A stretch of 64,000 nt of DNA from Methylophilus medardensis. Its GTDB lineage: Bacteria > Pseudomonadota > Gammaproteobacteria > Burkholderiales > Methylophilaceae. A program made the translations under genes and the position numbers. Below the pieces are notes generated by a model. The model was not told the DNA's origin. It made no database searches and was given only the letters and a program-made list of their open reading frames with translations. Location of the stretch: NCBI RefSeq assembly GCF_006363915.1, contig NZ_CP040946.1, one strand, 5' to 3'. The stretch's first letter is position 1; every line of letters starts with the position of its first letter. Below are positions 1 to 8,617 of this stretch, one piece after another.

Positions 1-560
1 CGCAAGATCAGCTCACTTTTTGAGTATCCTCTGGCATGCAAGCGTTGCAACAAATTGAGCAGAAACGCAGCCAACCGTTCCTCCGCCCGCATATTCGCCA
101 GCAACATCATCACCCCATTTTCACGCACGATTTCACGGCTCATGATTTTATGAACATGGCGTTGGAGTACGGGGATTTCTCGAGAAAGATCCTCAACATG
201 ATTGAACGGCATCACGCAAACCTCGGCGTCCTCTAGGGCAATGGCATTACAATTGTGATGGTCAGAGACAATGCCATCTAATCCCATAATTTCGCCCGCC
301 ATCTGAAAGCCGGTCACTTGTTCGCGACCATCTTCTGACACGACGCAGGTTTTGAAAAAACCGGTTCGAATCGCGTACAACGTGGTGAAAGGGTCGCCAC
401 TGCTAAATAGATGACCACCTTGTTTGACTTTTTTACGTGTGGCAACAATGCCATCCAGTCGATTCATCTCTGCTGTGCTCAAGCCAATCGGTAAACAAAG
501 CTCTCGCAGATTGCAATTCGAGCAGGCAACTTTAAAGCTAGATTCTGCTGGTACTTGCAT
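1..560 (-). CDS. fnr: FNR-type oxygen-sensing transcription regulator (partial)
   Basis: Crp/Fnr-family regulator, truncated by the window edge; about 186 N-terminal residues are visible and the helix-turn-helix lies outside. The N-terminus has the FNR cysteine cluster C13-x2-C16-x5-C22, and a fourth cysteine at about residue 115 matches the position of E. coli FNR Cys122. These four residues hold the oxygen-labile [4Fe-4S] cluster in FNR/ANR proteins. The cyclic-nucleotide-binding-like beta roll follows (LFSSGDPFTTLYAI, then GREQVTGF), and the start of the dimerisation helix is present. The start ATG complements bases 558-560. The gene is divergent from hemN, a classic FNR/ANR target, with an FNR-like box in the gap. 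Because all four cysteines are kept it should be an oxygen sensor and not a Dnr/FixK-type protein; the missing C-terminus prevents checking DNA-recognition residues. Confidence 0.93.
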   Translation of the reverse strand, partial: MQVPAESSFKVACSNCNLRELCLPIGLSTAEMNRLDGIVATRKKVKQGGHLFSSGDPFTTLYAIRTGFFKTCVVSEDGREQVTGFQMAGEIMGLDGIVSDHHNCNAIALEDAEVCVMPFNHVEDLSREIPVLQRHVHKIMSREIVRENGVMMLLANMRAEERLAAFLLNLLQRLHARGYSKSELIL

Positions 561-708
561 TTCGGCGGTCCTTGGCGGTCGTTGAACGTCCATCTGATTA
601 TACGCTTCTTGCAAGGCAATATCATTGGCTCCAATATGATTCAGCATGTGGTTCTGTCTTCTTCCCTTTATATTGCGCACATTATGCCTGTGAGCCCATT
701 CAGGGCAT

Positions 709-722
709 TTGATGTGTGTCAA
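709..722. promoter_or_regulatory. FNR/ANR-like operator upstream of hemN
   Basis: The 14 bases TTGATGTGTGTCAA match the FNR consensus TTGAT-N4-ATCAA at nine of ten half-site positions. The site lies in the divergent fnr-hemN gap, about 95-108 bases upstream of the hemN ATG. A hemN transcript starting near base 757 would place the box at the usual class II activation position near -41. This is a motif match only. Confidence 0.6.
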
Positions 723-816
723 ATAGACGGGGATTACTTTATGGCAAAGTAGCTGCTATTAACTCTCGGGACAGTGCGTCCCCGTTGTGCTGACAGGAGC
801 GAATTTGCTAGATACC

Positions 817-2202
817 ATGAAACAACCGCTGATGATTACACAGGCGCACATCGAACGCTATGATGTTTCCGGGCCGCGCTATACCTCTTACCCAACCGCT
901 GATCGCTTTGTAGAAGCCTTCGATGCCGCGGCTTATCTCAAAGCGTCTGAGCAACGTAACATCAGTCACTGGGCGCAACCGTTATCCGTGTATGTGCACA
1001 TCCCATTTTGCGCGTCACTGTGTTTTTATTGTGCCTGCAATAAAATTGTGACCAAGCGCTACGAACAAAGCGAGATTTACCTAAACTATCTGCAGCGAGA
1101 GTTGGCTTTGCACTTGGATCAATTTGCGCAAGCGCAAGTGGTGAATCAGTTGCATTTGGGTGGTGGTACACCCACCTTTCTCAGCGATGATGCGTTAACC
1201 CGTTTGATTGACATGCTCAAGCAAGCCTTTGTATTTAGCAAAGAGGGCGAGTACGCCATTGAAATTGACCCCCGCACCGTCGATGAGCAGCGCTTGCAGC
1301 ATTTGCGTCAGCTTGGTTTTAACCGTTTGAGTTTCGGCGTACAAGACTTTGATGCCGCTGTGCAACAAGCAGTGCACAGAGTGCAGCCTTTTGCCCAGGT
1401 CGACACATTGATGCAGCAAGCGCGTGTGATGGGCTTTCAGTCGATCAATGTGGACCTGATTTATGGCTTGCCGAAACAAACACCGCAAACGTTTCGTGAG
1501 ACGATCAGTCAGGTCATCACCTTGCGTCCAGATCGTATTGCGCTGTATGGCTATGCACATCTGCCTTCGCGTTTTAAACCGCAGCGGCGTATATTGCAGG
1601 AGGATTTACCTAACGCAGTCGACAAAATTCAAATGTTGTCAGAAGCCATCCAGCAATTGATACAAGCGGGCTATGTTTACATCGGCATGGACCATTTTGC
1701 GTTACCCGAGGACACCCTTGCGATAGCAAAGCAGCAGGGTAGATTACACCGAAATTTTCAGGGTTATAGCACCATGGCCGACCAAGATATTTTGGCCTTG
1801 GGAGTATCAGCCATCGGCAAAATGGGCGCCAGCTACAGTCAGAATGCGAAGACCCTCGAAGAGTATTACGATTTTATTGATCAAGGCCAATTGCCAATTG
1901 TGCGGGGGCTTGCACTGAGTCGAGATGATTTGATTCGGCGTGCCGTCATCATGGCGATTATGTGTCATGGAGAGCTCAGCTATGAGTCGATTGAGCTTTC
2001 TTATATGATTCAATTCAATACCTATTTTCAAACCGAGCTGCAACAGTTGGTGGATAAAGCAACGCAGGGCTTGGTGGTCTTAGAAGAAGATGGTTTAAAA
2101 GTGACCGACATGGGTTGGTACTTTGTGCGAGCCATTGCCATGGTGTTTGACCGTTATTTGCAGCACGATGCCAATCGTGCAAGGTTTTCCAAAATCCTTT
2201 AA
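817..2202 (+). CDS. hemN: Oxygen-independent coproporphyrinogen III oxidase HemN
   Basis: Radical-SAM enzyme that decarboxylates coproporphyrinogen III to protoporphyrinogen IX without oxygen in cytoplasmic haem synthesis. The cluster motif C65-x3-C69-x2-C72-x-C74 is visible, the CxC ending being typical of true HemN rather than HemW. The conserved N-terminus (ERYDVSGPRYTSYPTADRF) and the segment LHLGGGTPTFL, which contributes to SAM binding, are also present. About 461 residues, usual for the family. I place the start at ATG 817; an in-frame GTG at 787 and an ATG at 832 are alternatives, and an AGGAG lies at 795-799, rather far upstream of 817. The FNR-like box upstream and divergent fnr suggest induction under low oxygen. 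Confidence 0.96.
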   Translation: MKQPLMITQAHIERYDVSGPRYTSYPTADRFVEAFDAAAYLKASEQRNISHWAQPLSVYVHIPFCASLCFYCACNKIVTKRYEQSEIYLNYLQRELALHLDQFAQAQVVNQLHLGGGTPTFLSDDALTRLIDMLKQAFVFSKEGEYAIEIDPRTVDEQRLQHLRQLGFNRLSFGVQDFDAAVQQAVHRVQPFAQVDTLMQQARVMGFQSINVDLIYGLPKQTPQTFRETISQVITLRPDRIALYGYAHLPSRFKPQRRILQEDLPNAVDKIQMLSEAIQQLIQAGYVYIGMDHFALPEDTLAIAKQQGRLHRNFQGYSTMADQDILALGVSAIGKMGASYSQNAKTLEEYYDFIDQGQLPIVRGLALSRDDLIRRAVIMAIMCHGELSYESIELSYMIQFNTYFQTELQQLVDKATQGLVVLEEDGLKVTDMGWYFVRAIAMVFDRYLQHDANRARFSKIL

Positions 2203-2211
2203 ACTCTTGGC

Positions 2212-2928
2212 ATGTTAGCCAGCTTACTCCTGACCGCCTTCGTCATGGGACTGGCAGGCGGACCGCACTGTATTGCCATGTGCGGTGCCGCTTGCGGCGC
2301 CATGCAGTCCACAGTCAATACTACCCGCCAGTACCGCTCGATTCCGTTGCGTGTGATGCATACCATTCCTTGGAGTTTTTATCTTGGGCGTATGCTCGGC
2401 TATGGACTTTTGGGCGCAATCGCCGCCGAAACGCTGCGGGGCCTAGCATGGCTCTCAATTCAGAGCCACGTATTTCAACCGTTGTGGACGTTTTCGCATA
2501 CCCTGATTTTTGCTTGGGGTGCATTGTTAGTGATCACCGGCCAACAACCGCAATGGGCGCTCAAGCGGGCGCAACAAGTGTGGGTTTGGATCAAACAGCA
2601 CACTGAGCATGCGAAACTGGGTTATTTGTTGACGGGTATGATTTGGGCCTTGTTACCCTGCGGTCTGCTGTATTCTGCTGTGATGTTGGCATCGCTACAA
2701 TCGCAATGGCTGCAAGGCGCTCTGGTCATGATGGCATTTGCCAGCGGCTCCGCGACGGTGCTTGCCACGGCCCCTTTGATTTGGCGTGCAGGCCAGCAAT
2801 CTTTACCCAGCTGGTTTAAAGAGTCTACCGGGATGCGACTGAGTGGCTTGTTACTCATTGCCTTGAGTCTGGTTGCTTTATGGATGGATGTGATGCATCA
2901 CGACAAATTGTGGTGTCAATTGCTTTAA
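2212..2928 (+). CDS. TauE/SafE (UreH-like) family membrane protein
   Basis: Integral membrane protein of 238 residues with roughly six hydrophobic segments. The N-terminal motif GGPHCIAMCGAACGA and a second half with WALLPCGLLYSA are typical of the UreH-like/DsbD_2 branch annotated as sulfite exporter TauE/SafE family. Members of this branch are commonly found beside cytochrome cbb3 oxidase and fnr/hemN genes and are suspected of metal or thiol transport for oxidase assembly. That context fits here, since the gene starts nine bases after hemN and is probably co-transcribed with it. The conserved cysteines in both halves could handle a metal such as copper, but the substrate is not evident from the sequence. 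Confidence 0.85.
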   Translation: MLASLLLTAFVMGLAGGPHCIAMCGAACGAMQSTVNTTRQYRSIPLRVMHTIPWSFYLGRMLGYGLLGAIAAETLRGLAWLSIQSHVFQPLWTFSHTLIFAWGALLVITGQQPQWALKRAQQVWVWIKQHTEHAKLGYLLTGMIWALLPCGLLYSAVMLASLQSQWLQGALVMMAFASGSATVLATAPLIWRAGQQSLPSWFKESTGMRLSGLLLIALSLVALWMDVMHHDKLWCQLL

Positions 2929-2976
2929 AACTTGACGTTTTTGTCGGTAAGTCTTGCTTTCATTGCTGGTGTTTAG

Positions 2977-3005
2977 TACGTTAACTGTTAACTTAAATTA
3001 ACGTA
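2977..3005. promoter_or_regulatory. Inverted repeat just upstream of ligE
   Basis: TACGTTAA at 2977-2984 and TTAACGTA at 2998-3005 form an 8-base inverted repeat with a 13-base spacer, ending five bases before the proposed ligE start. The spacer side adds a second GTTAAC, giving two GTTAAC hexamers. It may be an operator or a hairpin over the ribosome-binding region; no regulator is identified. Confidence 0.35.
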
Positions 3006-3009
3006 TTGG

Positions 3010-3855
3010 GTGATCGTGTCTACACTTGTGCAATGGGTGCTGTTATGGTGCTTGTGCTTACTAGCAGGGCCATGTTTGGCACAAGCGCCGTCCATTTTGC
3101 TCGCGCAAATTTATCACGATGGTATTGATGTCAACGACTATCTGGTGAGCGAAAAGCTAGATGGCATCCGCGCTATTTGGGATGGCCAGCAATTGGTCAC
3201 CCGTCAGGGGAATCCGGTGCATGCACCACCGTGGTTTACTCAACACTTTCCCAAACAAGCACTCGATGGTGAGTTGTGGCTGGGCCGTGGTCAATTTGAG
3301 CGCTTGTCATCCACGGTCAGGCAAAGTCAGCCGGTCGATCGTGAATGGCAAAAAGTCAGTTATTACGTGTTTGAGTTGCCGGACGCGGCAGGTGATTTCA
3401 GCCAGCGTGCGCAGCAGATCCATCAACTGGTCATCCATGCAAATACCCCTTATCTTAAACGGCTGCCGCAATTTCACGTCGCTGATGTATCTACCCTAAA
3501 ACGCACACTGGCAGCGGTCGTTGCCAAGCATGGCGAAGGCCTGATGCTACACCGCGCCGATGCGCCCTACTTAACGGGTCGCAGTCAGGTGCTACTCAAA
3601 CTTAAACCGCAGTTGGATGCGGAAGCGAAGGTCGTTGGTTACCTGGCGGGTAAAGGTAAATACCAAGGTAAAATGGGCGCATTATTGTTAGAAACCCCCG
3701 CCGGCATTCGGTTTAAACTTGGCACTGGTTTTAGTGATGCGGATCGGGCGCATCCCCCAGCGATTGGTAGTCAAGTCACCTATACTTATCGCGATCTTAC
3801 GCGCCTTGGCAAACCTAAGTTCGCCAGTTTTTTGCGAGTTCGCCCCCCAGAGTAA
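3010..3855 (+). CDS. Secreted ATP-dependent DNA ligase (LigE type)
   Basis: Minimal ATP-dependent DNA ligase of 281 residues, close to the size of LigE/ChlV-type enzymes. Nucleotidyltransferase motif I is SEKLDGIRA with the adenylated lysine at about K49. Further motifs are ALDGELWLG, EGLMLHRADAPY and LLKLKP, followed by a C-terminal OB-fold region (KYQGKMGALLLET, FKLGTGFSD). The first 24 residues form a hydrophobic signal peptide ending in LAQA, as known for LigE proteins, which are thought to act in the periplasm and are common in competent Proteobacteria. The start is GTG 3010; a second in-frame GTG lies six bases later. It could seal nicks in imported or extracellular DNA. A housekeeping NAD-dependent ligase is expected elsewhere. 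Confidence 0.92.
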   Translation: MIVSTLVQWVLLWCLCLLAGPCLAQAPSILLAQIYHDGIDVNDYLVSEKLDGIRAIWDGQQLVTRQGNPVHAPPWFTQHFPKQALDGELWLGRGQFERLSSTVRQSQPVDREWQKVSYYVFELPDAAGDFSQRAQQIHQLVIHANTPYLKRLPQFHVADVSTLKRTLAAVVAKHGEGLMLHRADAPYLTGRSQVLLKLKPQLDAEAKVVGYLAGKGKYQGKMGALLLETPAGIRFKLGTGFSDADRAHPPAIGSQVTYTYRDLTRLGKPKFASFLRVRPPE

Positions 3856-3874
3856 ACTGTTGAAAGGATTCAAG

Positions 3875-4297
3875 ATGAAAAAATGCATCGCAGTACTGGC
3901 CATGAGTTGGTCATTTCAGGCATGTGCTGTTGATTTTAGTGGGGTGTATGACTGCACTGGGCAGGACGCCCATGAGGGCGCGTATACCGGCACAGTGACC
4001 ATGAAGTTGAGGCCAGAGCATAGCCATGCTGCAGATGCCAGCTATGATTTCCAACTCGATGTGCCCAATTATGGCGTATATACCGGGCATGCTGCAGTGC
4101 ACGGTCATCATGCAGCCATGCATTTTGCCTTGCCTGCTGAGCAAGGCGAATATGGCGGTAAAACCCATGATTTCGGCACCGGCATCGCTGCGTTCAAAAA
4201 GAATGCAAAAGGCCAGTGGACGTTCAGAAAGTTTTATTTCGAGCCAGGATTTAAGGGCGGCAACACTGGCGTAGAAGTATGTACTCGTCAGGCTTAA
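3875..4297 (+). CDS. Small secreted protein of unknown function
   Basis: About 140 residues. It begins with a signal peptide (MKKCIAVLAMSWSFQACA) and continues as a beta-rich, glycine- and histidine-rich domain (GVYDCTG, YTGHAAVHGHHAAMHF, FYFEPGFKGGNTGVEVC). Two cysteines, one near each end of the mature part, could form a disulfide. I do not recognise a family with certainty; the size and strand pattern could suit a small lipocalin- or avidin-like barrel, but this is speculation. ATG 3875 has a well-placed AAAGGA. The gene follows ligE by 19 bases on the same strand, so the two are probably co-transcribed and both products leave the cytoplasm. Confidence 0.75.
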   Translation: MKKCIAVLAMSWSFQACAVDFSGVYDCTGQDAHEGAYTGTVTMKLRPEHSHAADASYDFQLDVPNYGVYTGHAAVHGHHAAMHFALPAEQGEYGGKTHDFGTGIAAFKKNAKGQWTFRKFYFEPGFKGGNTGVEVCTRQA

Positions 4298-4524
4298 AGC
4301 TTTGTTTGACGGCGCGCACACCCTTAAAACACGCTACTCAGCGCAGTATTAGTGTGTCGTTCTCCTATCTAATTCAACATACATTCACTCAGTGATGCGC
4401 ATCAGCCGCTGATATTAATAAGTGTTAAATTATTTGATTGATTATCCGCGCATCGAAGCGTTAAAAGATTCACTTTGCCCGCTGTATGCAGTTGTCTGGT
4501 GTGCCATGATAAAATCATGGCCTT

Positions 4525-7500
4525 ATGACTGCAGTCTCTCCCGCACATCGCATCTCCCAACTTGATCAACAACTCTCTCAGTGCATGCTGGCGGATCGTT
4601 TTCCGCTCAGGCGACGATTGCAGCAGGCACGTGACGCTTTAAAACAAGGTAAAAACGTCGATACTTCGTTAGTGGCCATTGCCGACAAAGTATTGGCCTC
4701 TCAGCAGAGCATGCAAGCCAGATTGGCGGCATTGCCGCGCCCTGAGTATCCCGAAGCGTTACCCGTCAGTGGTAAAAAAGAGGAAATTGCCGCGGCGATT
4801 GCCAAACACCAGGTAGTGATTGTGTGTGGCGAAACGGGTTCTGGTAAAACCACCCAGTTGCCGAAAATTTGTCTCGAATTAGGCCGTGGGGTGGCTGGTT
4901 TGATTGGGCACACACAACCTCGCCGGATTGCAGCCCGCTCGGTTGCCTCGCGCATTGCGCAGGAGCTGAATAGTCCGCTGGGTGAAGTGGTGGGTTTTAA
5001 AGTGCGCTTTAACGACAAACTGTCTGAGCGTACCTATGTTAAGTTGATGACCGATGGTATTTTGCTGGCTGAGACGCAGAGCGATAAGTTTCTGAATGGC
5101 TATGACACCATCATCATTGATGAGGCGCATGAGCGTAGTCTCAATATTGACTTTCTGCTTGGCTACCTAAAACAGTTATTGCCTAAACGGCCAGATCTCA
5201 AAGTGATTGTCACTTCGGCGACGATTGATGCAGACCGCTTTTCCAATCACTTTGAGGGCGCACCGGTGATTGAGGTCAGTGGGCGCACTTATCCGGTTGA
5301 GATTCGCTATCGTCCGTTAGGCAACAAAACCACGATGGTTGCCGTTGAAGTGCCGGTGGATGATGGTTTGGATGACATCGACCGCTTTGCGCAGGACTTG
5401 ATGGGCATTAAACGCAAACAGCCACGCACCGAGACACGTTGGCTGGAGGAGGATGAGGAAGAGGAGGTGATGGAAGATGCCATCCTCGATACTGCTGAAG
5501 ACCTGTTGCGTTTGGGGGATGGCGATATTCTGGTATTTTTACCCGGTGAACGCGAAATTCGTGACACTGCAGACCATTTGCGCAAATATCAGGGACGCTC
5601 GCCAAAATTGAACTCGATTGAGGTGTTGCCGCTGTTTGCCCGTCTGAGTATCGAAGATCAGCAAAAGATTTTTCGCCCGAGTGGCCAGCGTCGGATTGTG
5701 TTAGCGACCAATGTTGCTGAAACTTCTCTGACGGTGCCGGGCATTAAATATGTGATTGATGCTGGATTGGCACGGGTGAATCGTTATAGCCCGCGCGCCA
5801 AGGTCGAACAATTACAGATTGAAAAAATCTCGCAAGCAGCCGCCAAGCAGCGGGCAGGGCGCTGCGGCCGCGTCTCTAACGGCATCTGCGTGCGTTTGTA
5901 TTCTGAGCAAGATTTTAACCAACGCCCAGCGTTTACGGATCCTGAAATTTTGCGCAGCTCATTGGCAAGCGTGATTCTGCGGATGGCTGATTTACGCTTA
6001 GGCGATGTGGCGGAGTTTCCTTTTCTGGAGGCCCCTTCAGCGCGATTGATCAATGATGGTTATCAATTGTTGCAAGAATTGGGCGCGGTGACCGAGCGGC
6101 GAGAGATCACTGAGCTTGGGCGACAAATGGCGCGTTTGCCACTCGACCCACGCGTCGCACGCATGATTCTGGCGGCGAAAAAAGAAAGTTGTTTGCGTGA
6201 GATTCTGATTATCGCCAGTGTGCTGAGCATGCAGGATCCACGCGAGCGCCCGATGGATAAGCGTGAGGCGGCGGATCAAGCGCACGCCAAGTTTAAAGCC
6301 GACGATTCTGACTTTATGAGTTATCTCAAACTGTGGGATTGGTACGATCAGGCATTCAAAACCAAAAAATCCAACCGCGAGTTACTCAATCAGTGCCATC
6401 AACATTTCTTGTCGTTTTTGCGTTTGAAGGAGTGGCGGGAGTTGCATCAGCAACTGCTGGAAATGGTCGAGGAGATGGACTACAAACGCAATGATGTCGC
6501 GGCTAGTTATGCGCAAGTACACAAAGCACTGTTGTCTGGTTTGTTGGGCAATATCGGCTTTAAAGATGGTGACAGCGAGACCTATGCCGGTGCGCGTGGA
6601 ATTCGCTTTACCATTGCGCCGGGCTCGGCACTGAAAAAAAATCGACCGAAATGGGTCATCGCCGCCGAATTGGTGGATACCACGAAATTGTATGCTCGTG
6701 TGGTGGCCAAAATTGATCCAGACTGGATAGAGCCGATCGCCAACGAAGGCGGGAGCCGTGATCTGACGCAGAGCGACTATAGCGACCCTCGATGGGATCG
6801 AAAAACGGCGCAGGTGGTGGCCTGGGAGCGTGTCAGCTTGTATGGGCTGACCATTGTGCCCAAACGGCGTGTGCACTATGGACCTATTCAGCCGACCGAA
6901 TCGCGAGAGATTTTCATTCGAGAAGCTTTGGCCAATATGGCCTTTGATACCCGCGCAGCATTTTTTGAGGCGAACCGCAGCTTGATTGCCGAGGTCGAGG
7001 CGCTGGAACACAAGGCGCGTCGGCAGGATGTGCTGGTGGATGAATATCAGTTATTTGCTTTTTATGACAAAGTAGTGCCGCCGATTGCTGACCCTTACCG
7101 TATTTATAACGGAGCGGCATTTGAAAAGTGGCGGCAAGATGCCGAAAAAAGTAATCCTAAAGTGCTTTATTTAACGCGTGACTCACTCATGCGCCATGGG
7201 GCGAGTGCGATTACAGAGGTGCAGTTTCCCGAACAGTTGACCATCGATGGTGAAACCGTCCCCCTTAAATATCGCTTTGAACCCGGCCATGTGCTCGACG
7301 GCGTGACCGCGACCATTCCACTCGCCCTGTTAAATCAACTCGATGCCGCGGTGACAGAATGGCTGGTGCCCGGCATGGTGCGTGATAAGGTCACGGCGCT
7401 GATTAAAGCCTTACCTAAAACGCTGCGCCGTGTGTGCGTGCCCGTGCCTGATTTTGTGACGGCTTTTCTCGAAAAAAACTCTGCAACATCAGCCTTGTTG

Positions 7501-8580
7501 CCTGCGTTGGCAGCATTTATTCAACAAAAAACTGGGTTAAAACTCAAGCCGGAAGAGTTTGATTTGTCCTCGCTTGCGCTGCATCATCTGATGAATTTTA
7601 GTGTGGTCGATGAAAAAGGCCGAGAGCTCGGCATGGGGCGAGATTGGCAGTTGCTCAAGAAACAACTGGGATCTGCTGCGCAATTGACGTTTAGAACGGG
7701 TTCGCCCGATATTGAAAAATCTGGCCTAAAACAGTGGGATTTTGGCGATTTGCCACAAACCCTCACTTTTAGTAAAGATGGTCGCCAGCTCACGGGTTAC
7801 CCGGGGTTGGAGGATCATCTTGAAAGCGTCGCGGTCAAATTGTTCGATACGCCGGAAGCCGCCGCTATCTCTCATCGCAAAGGCGTATGTCGGCTGATGC
7901 GCTTTGAGCTTAAAGAGCAAATCAAGCAATTAGAAAAAGGGCTGCCGGGGTTTAACCAATATGCTTTGTTATTGCGTGCGATTATGAATCCCGAGCAATT
8001 GCGTGAAGATATGCTGCAATGTATCGCTGATCGCGCGTTTATCGCTGAAGATGAGCTGCCGCGTACCAATGCCGCGTTTATGCAGCTGAAGGCGCGTGCG
8101 CGCACGCGTTTACCCGCGGTCACAGAGTCATTAACCAGACAGGCGCAGCTGATTGCGAACGAATACCAACCATTGGTGACACAGTTACAAAAACTGTCTC
8201 CCGTCACGCAAAAAATTAAACGTGACTGTGAGCAGCAATTACAACACTTGCTCTATCCAGGGTTTTTTAGCCAAACGCCTTGGGAGCAATTGCCGCACCT
8301 ACCGCGCTACCTAAAGGGGCTAAAAATGCGCATGGATAAATATCCGACCAGCATAGAGCGTGACGCGCGGCATACGCAGGCATTGGCGCAATTAGAGCAA
8401 CGGTGGCAGCAGAAAATAGAGCAATTGCGCAAAGCACACTTGCCTGTAACAACCCAGTTACAAGACTTTGCGTGGCAGTTGCAGGAGTTACGTGTATCAT
8501 TATTTGCACAGGAGTTACGGACACCTTATCCGGTCTCAGTCAAGCGTCTCGAAAAACTCTGGCAAGAGATACTCGCTTGA
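4525..8580 (+). CDS. hrpA: ATP-dependent RNA helicase HrpA
   Basis: DEAH-box helicase of 1351 residues, near the usual HrpA length of about 1300. Walker A GETGSGKTT is at about residues 102-110, the DEAH box at 199-202 and motif III SAT shortly after, followed by motif VI QRAGRCGR. The helicase core carries an acidic insert (EEDEEEEVMED). The HA2 and OB-fold domains follow, then the long C-terminal DUF3418 region specific to HrpA. Known roles of the family include mRNA processing and rescue of stalled ribosomes. The gene stands alone behind a 227-base gap, and ATG 4525 is the first plausible start. Confidence 0.97.
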   Translation: MTAVSPAHRISQLDQQLSQCMLADRFPLRRRLQQARDALKQGKNVDTSLVAIADKVLASQQSMQARLAALPRPEYPEALPVSGKKEEIAAAIAKHQVVIVCGETGSGKTTQLPKICLELGRGVAGLIGHTQPRRIAARSVASRIAQELNSPLGEVVGFKVRFNDKLSERTYVKLMTDGILLAETQSDKFLNGYDTIIIDEAHERSLNIDFLLGYLKQLLPKRPDLKVIVTSATIDADRFSNHFEGAPVIEVSGRTYPVEIRYRPLGNKTTMVAVEVPVDDGLDDIDRFAQDLMGIKRKQPRTETRWLEEDEEEEVMEDAILDTAEDLLRLGDGDILVFLPGEREIRDTADHLRKYQGRSPKLNSIEVLPLFARLSIEDQQKIFRPSGQRRIVLATNVAETSLTVPGIKYVIDAGLARVNRYSPRAKVEQLQIEKISQAAAKQRAGRCGRVSNGICVRLYSEQDFNQRPAFTDPEILRSSLASVILRMADLRLGDVAEFPFLEAPSARLINDGYQLLQELGAVTERREITELGRQMARLPLDPRVARMILAAKKESCLREILIIASVLSMQDPRERPMDKREAADQAHAKFKADDSDFMSYLKLWDWYDQAFKTKKSNRELLNQCHQHFLSFLRLKEWRELHQQLLEMVEEMDYKRNDVAASYAQVHKALLSGLLGNIGFKDGDSETYAGARGIRFTIAPGSALKKNRPKWVIAAELVDTTKLYARVVAKIDPDWIEPIANEGGSRDLTQSDYSDPRWDRKTAQVVAWERVSLYGLTIVPKRRVHYGPIQPTESREIFIREALANMAFDTRAAFFEANRSLIAEVEALEHKARRQDVLVDEYQLFAFYDKVVPPIADPYRIYNGAAFEKWRQDAEKSNPKVLYLTRDSLMRHGASAITEVQFPEQLTIDGETVPLKYRFEPGHVLDGVTATIPLALLNQLDAAVTEWLVPGMVRDKVTALIKALPKTLRRVCVPVPDFVTAFLEKNSATSALLPALAAFIQQKTGLKLKPEEFDLSSLALHHLMNFSVVDEKGRELGMGRDWQLLKKQLGSAAQLTFRTGSPDIEKSGLKQWDFGDLPQTLTFSKDGRQLTGYPGLEDHLESVAVKLFDTPEAAAISHRKGVCRLMRFELKEQIKQLEKGLPGFNQYALLLRAIMNPEQLREDMLQCIADRAFIAEDELPRTNAAFMQLKARARTRLPAVTESLTRQAQLIANEYQPLVTQLQKLSPVTQKIKRDCEQQLQHLLYPGFFSQTPWEQLPHLPRYLKGLKMRMDKYPTSIERDARHTQALAQLEQRWQQKIEQLRKAHLPVTTQLQDFAWQLQELRVSLFAQELRTPYPVSVKRLEKLWQEILA

Positions 8581-8617
8581 TACGTGATATTCGCTCAATT
8601 TTTCATTCAACGTTCTC

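Noticed and set aside
3010..3855. Reading the secreted ligase as an mRNA-capping or RNA ligase
   Set aside because: Motif set (SEKLDGIRA, LDGELW, EGLMLH, LLKLKP), size and signal peptide fit LigE-type DNA ligase better.
4026..4321. Open frames on both strands overlapping the small secreted protein gene
   Set aside because: The plus-strand frame starting at 3875 has a signal peptide and AAAGGA site; the others have neither.
6382..7011. Long antisense open frame of 209 codons within hrpA
   Set aside because: It lies wholly inside the strongly conserved hrpA coding region on the other strand, has no ribosome site or recognisable domain, and its composition follows from hrpA codon use.
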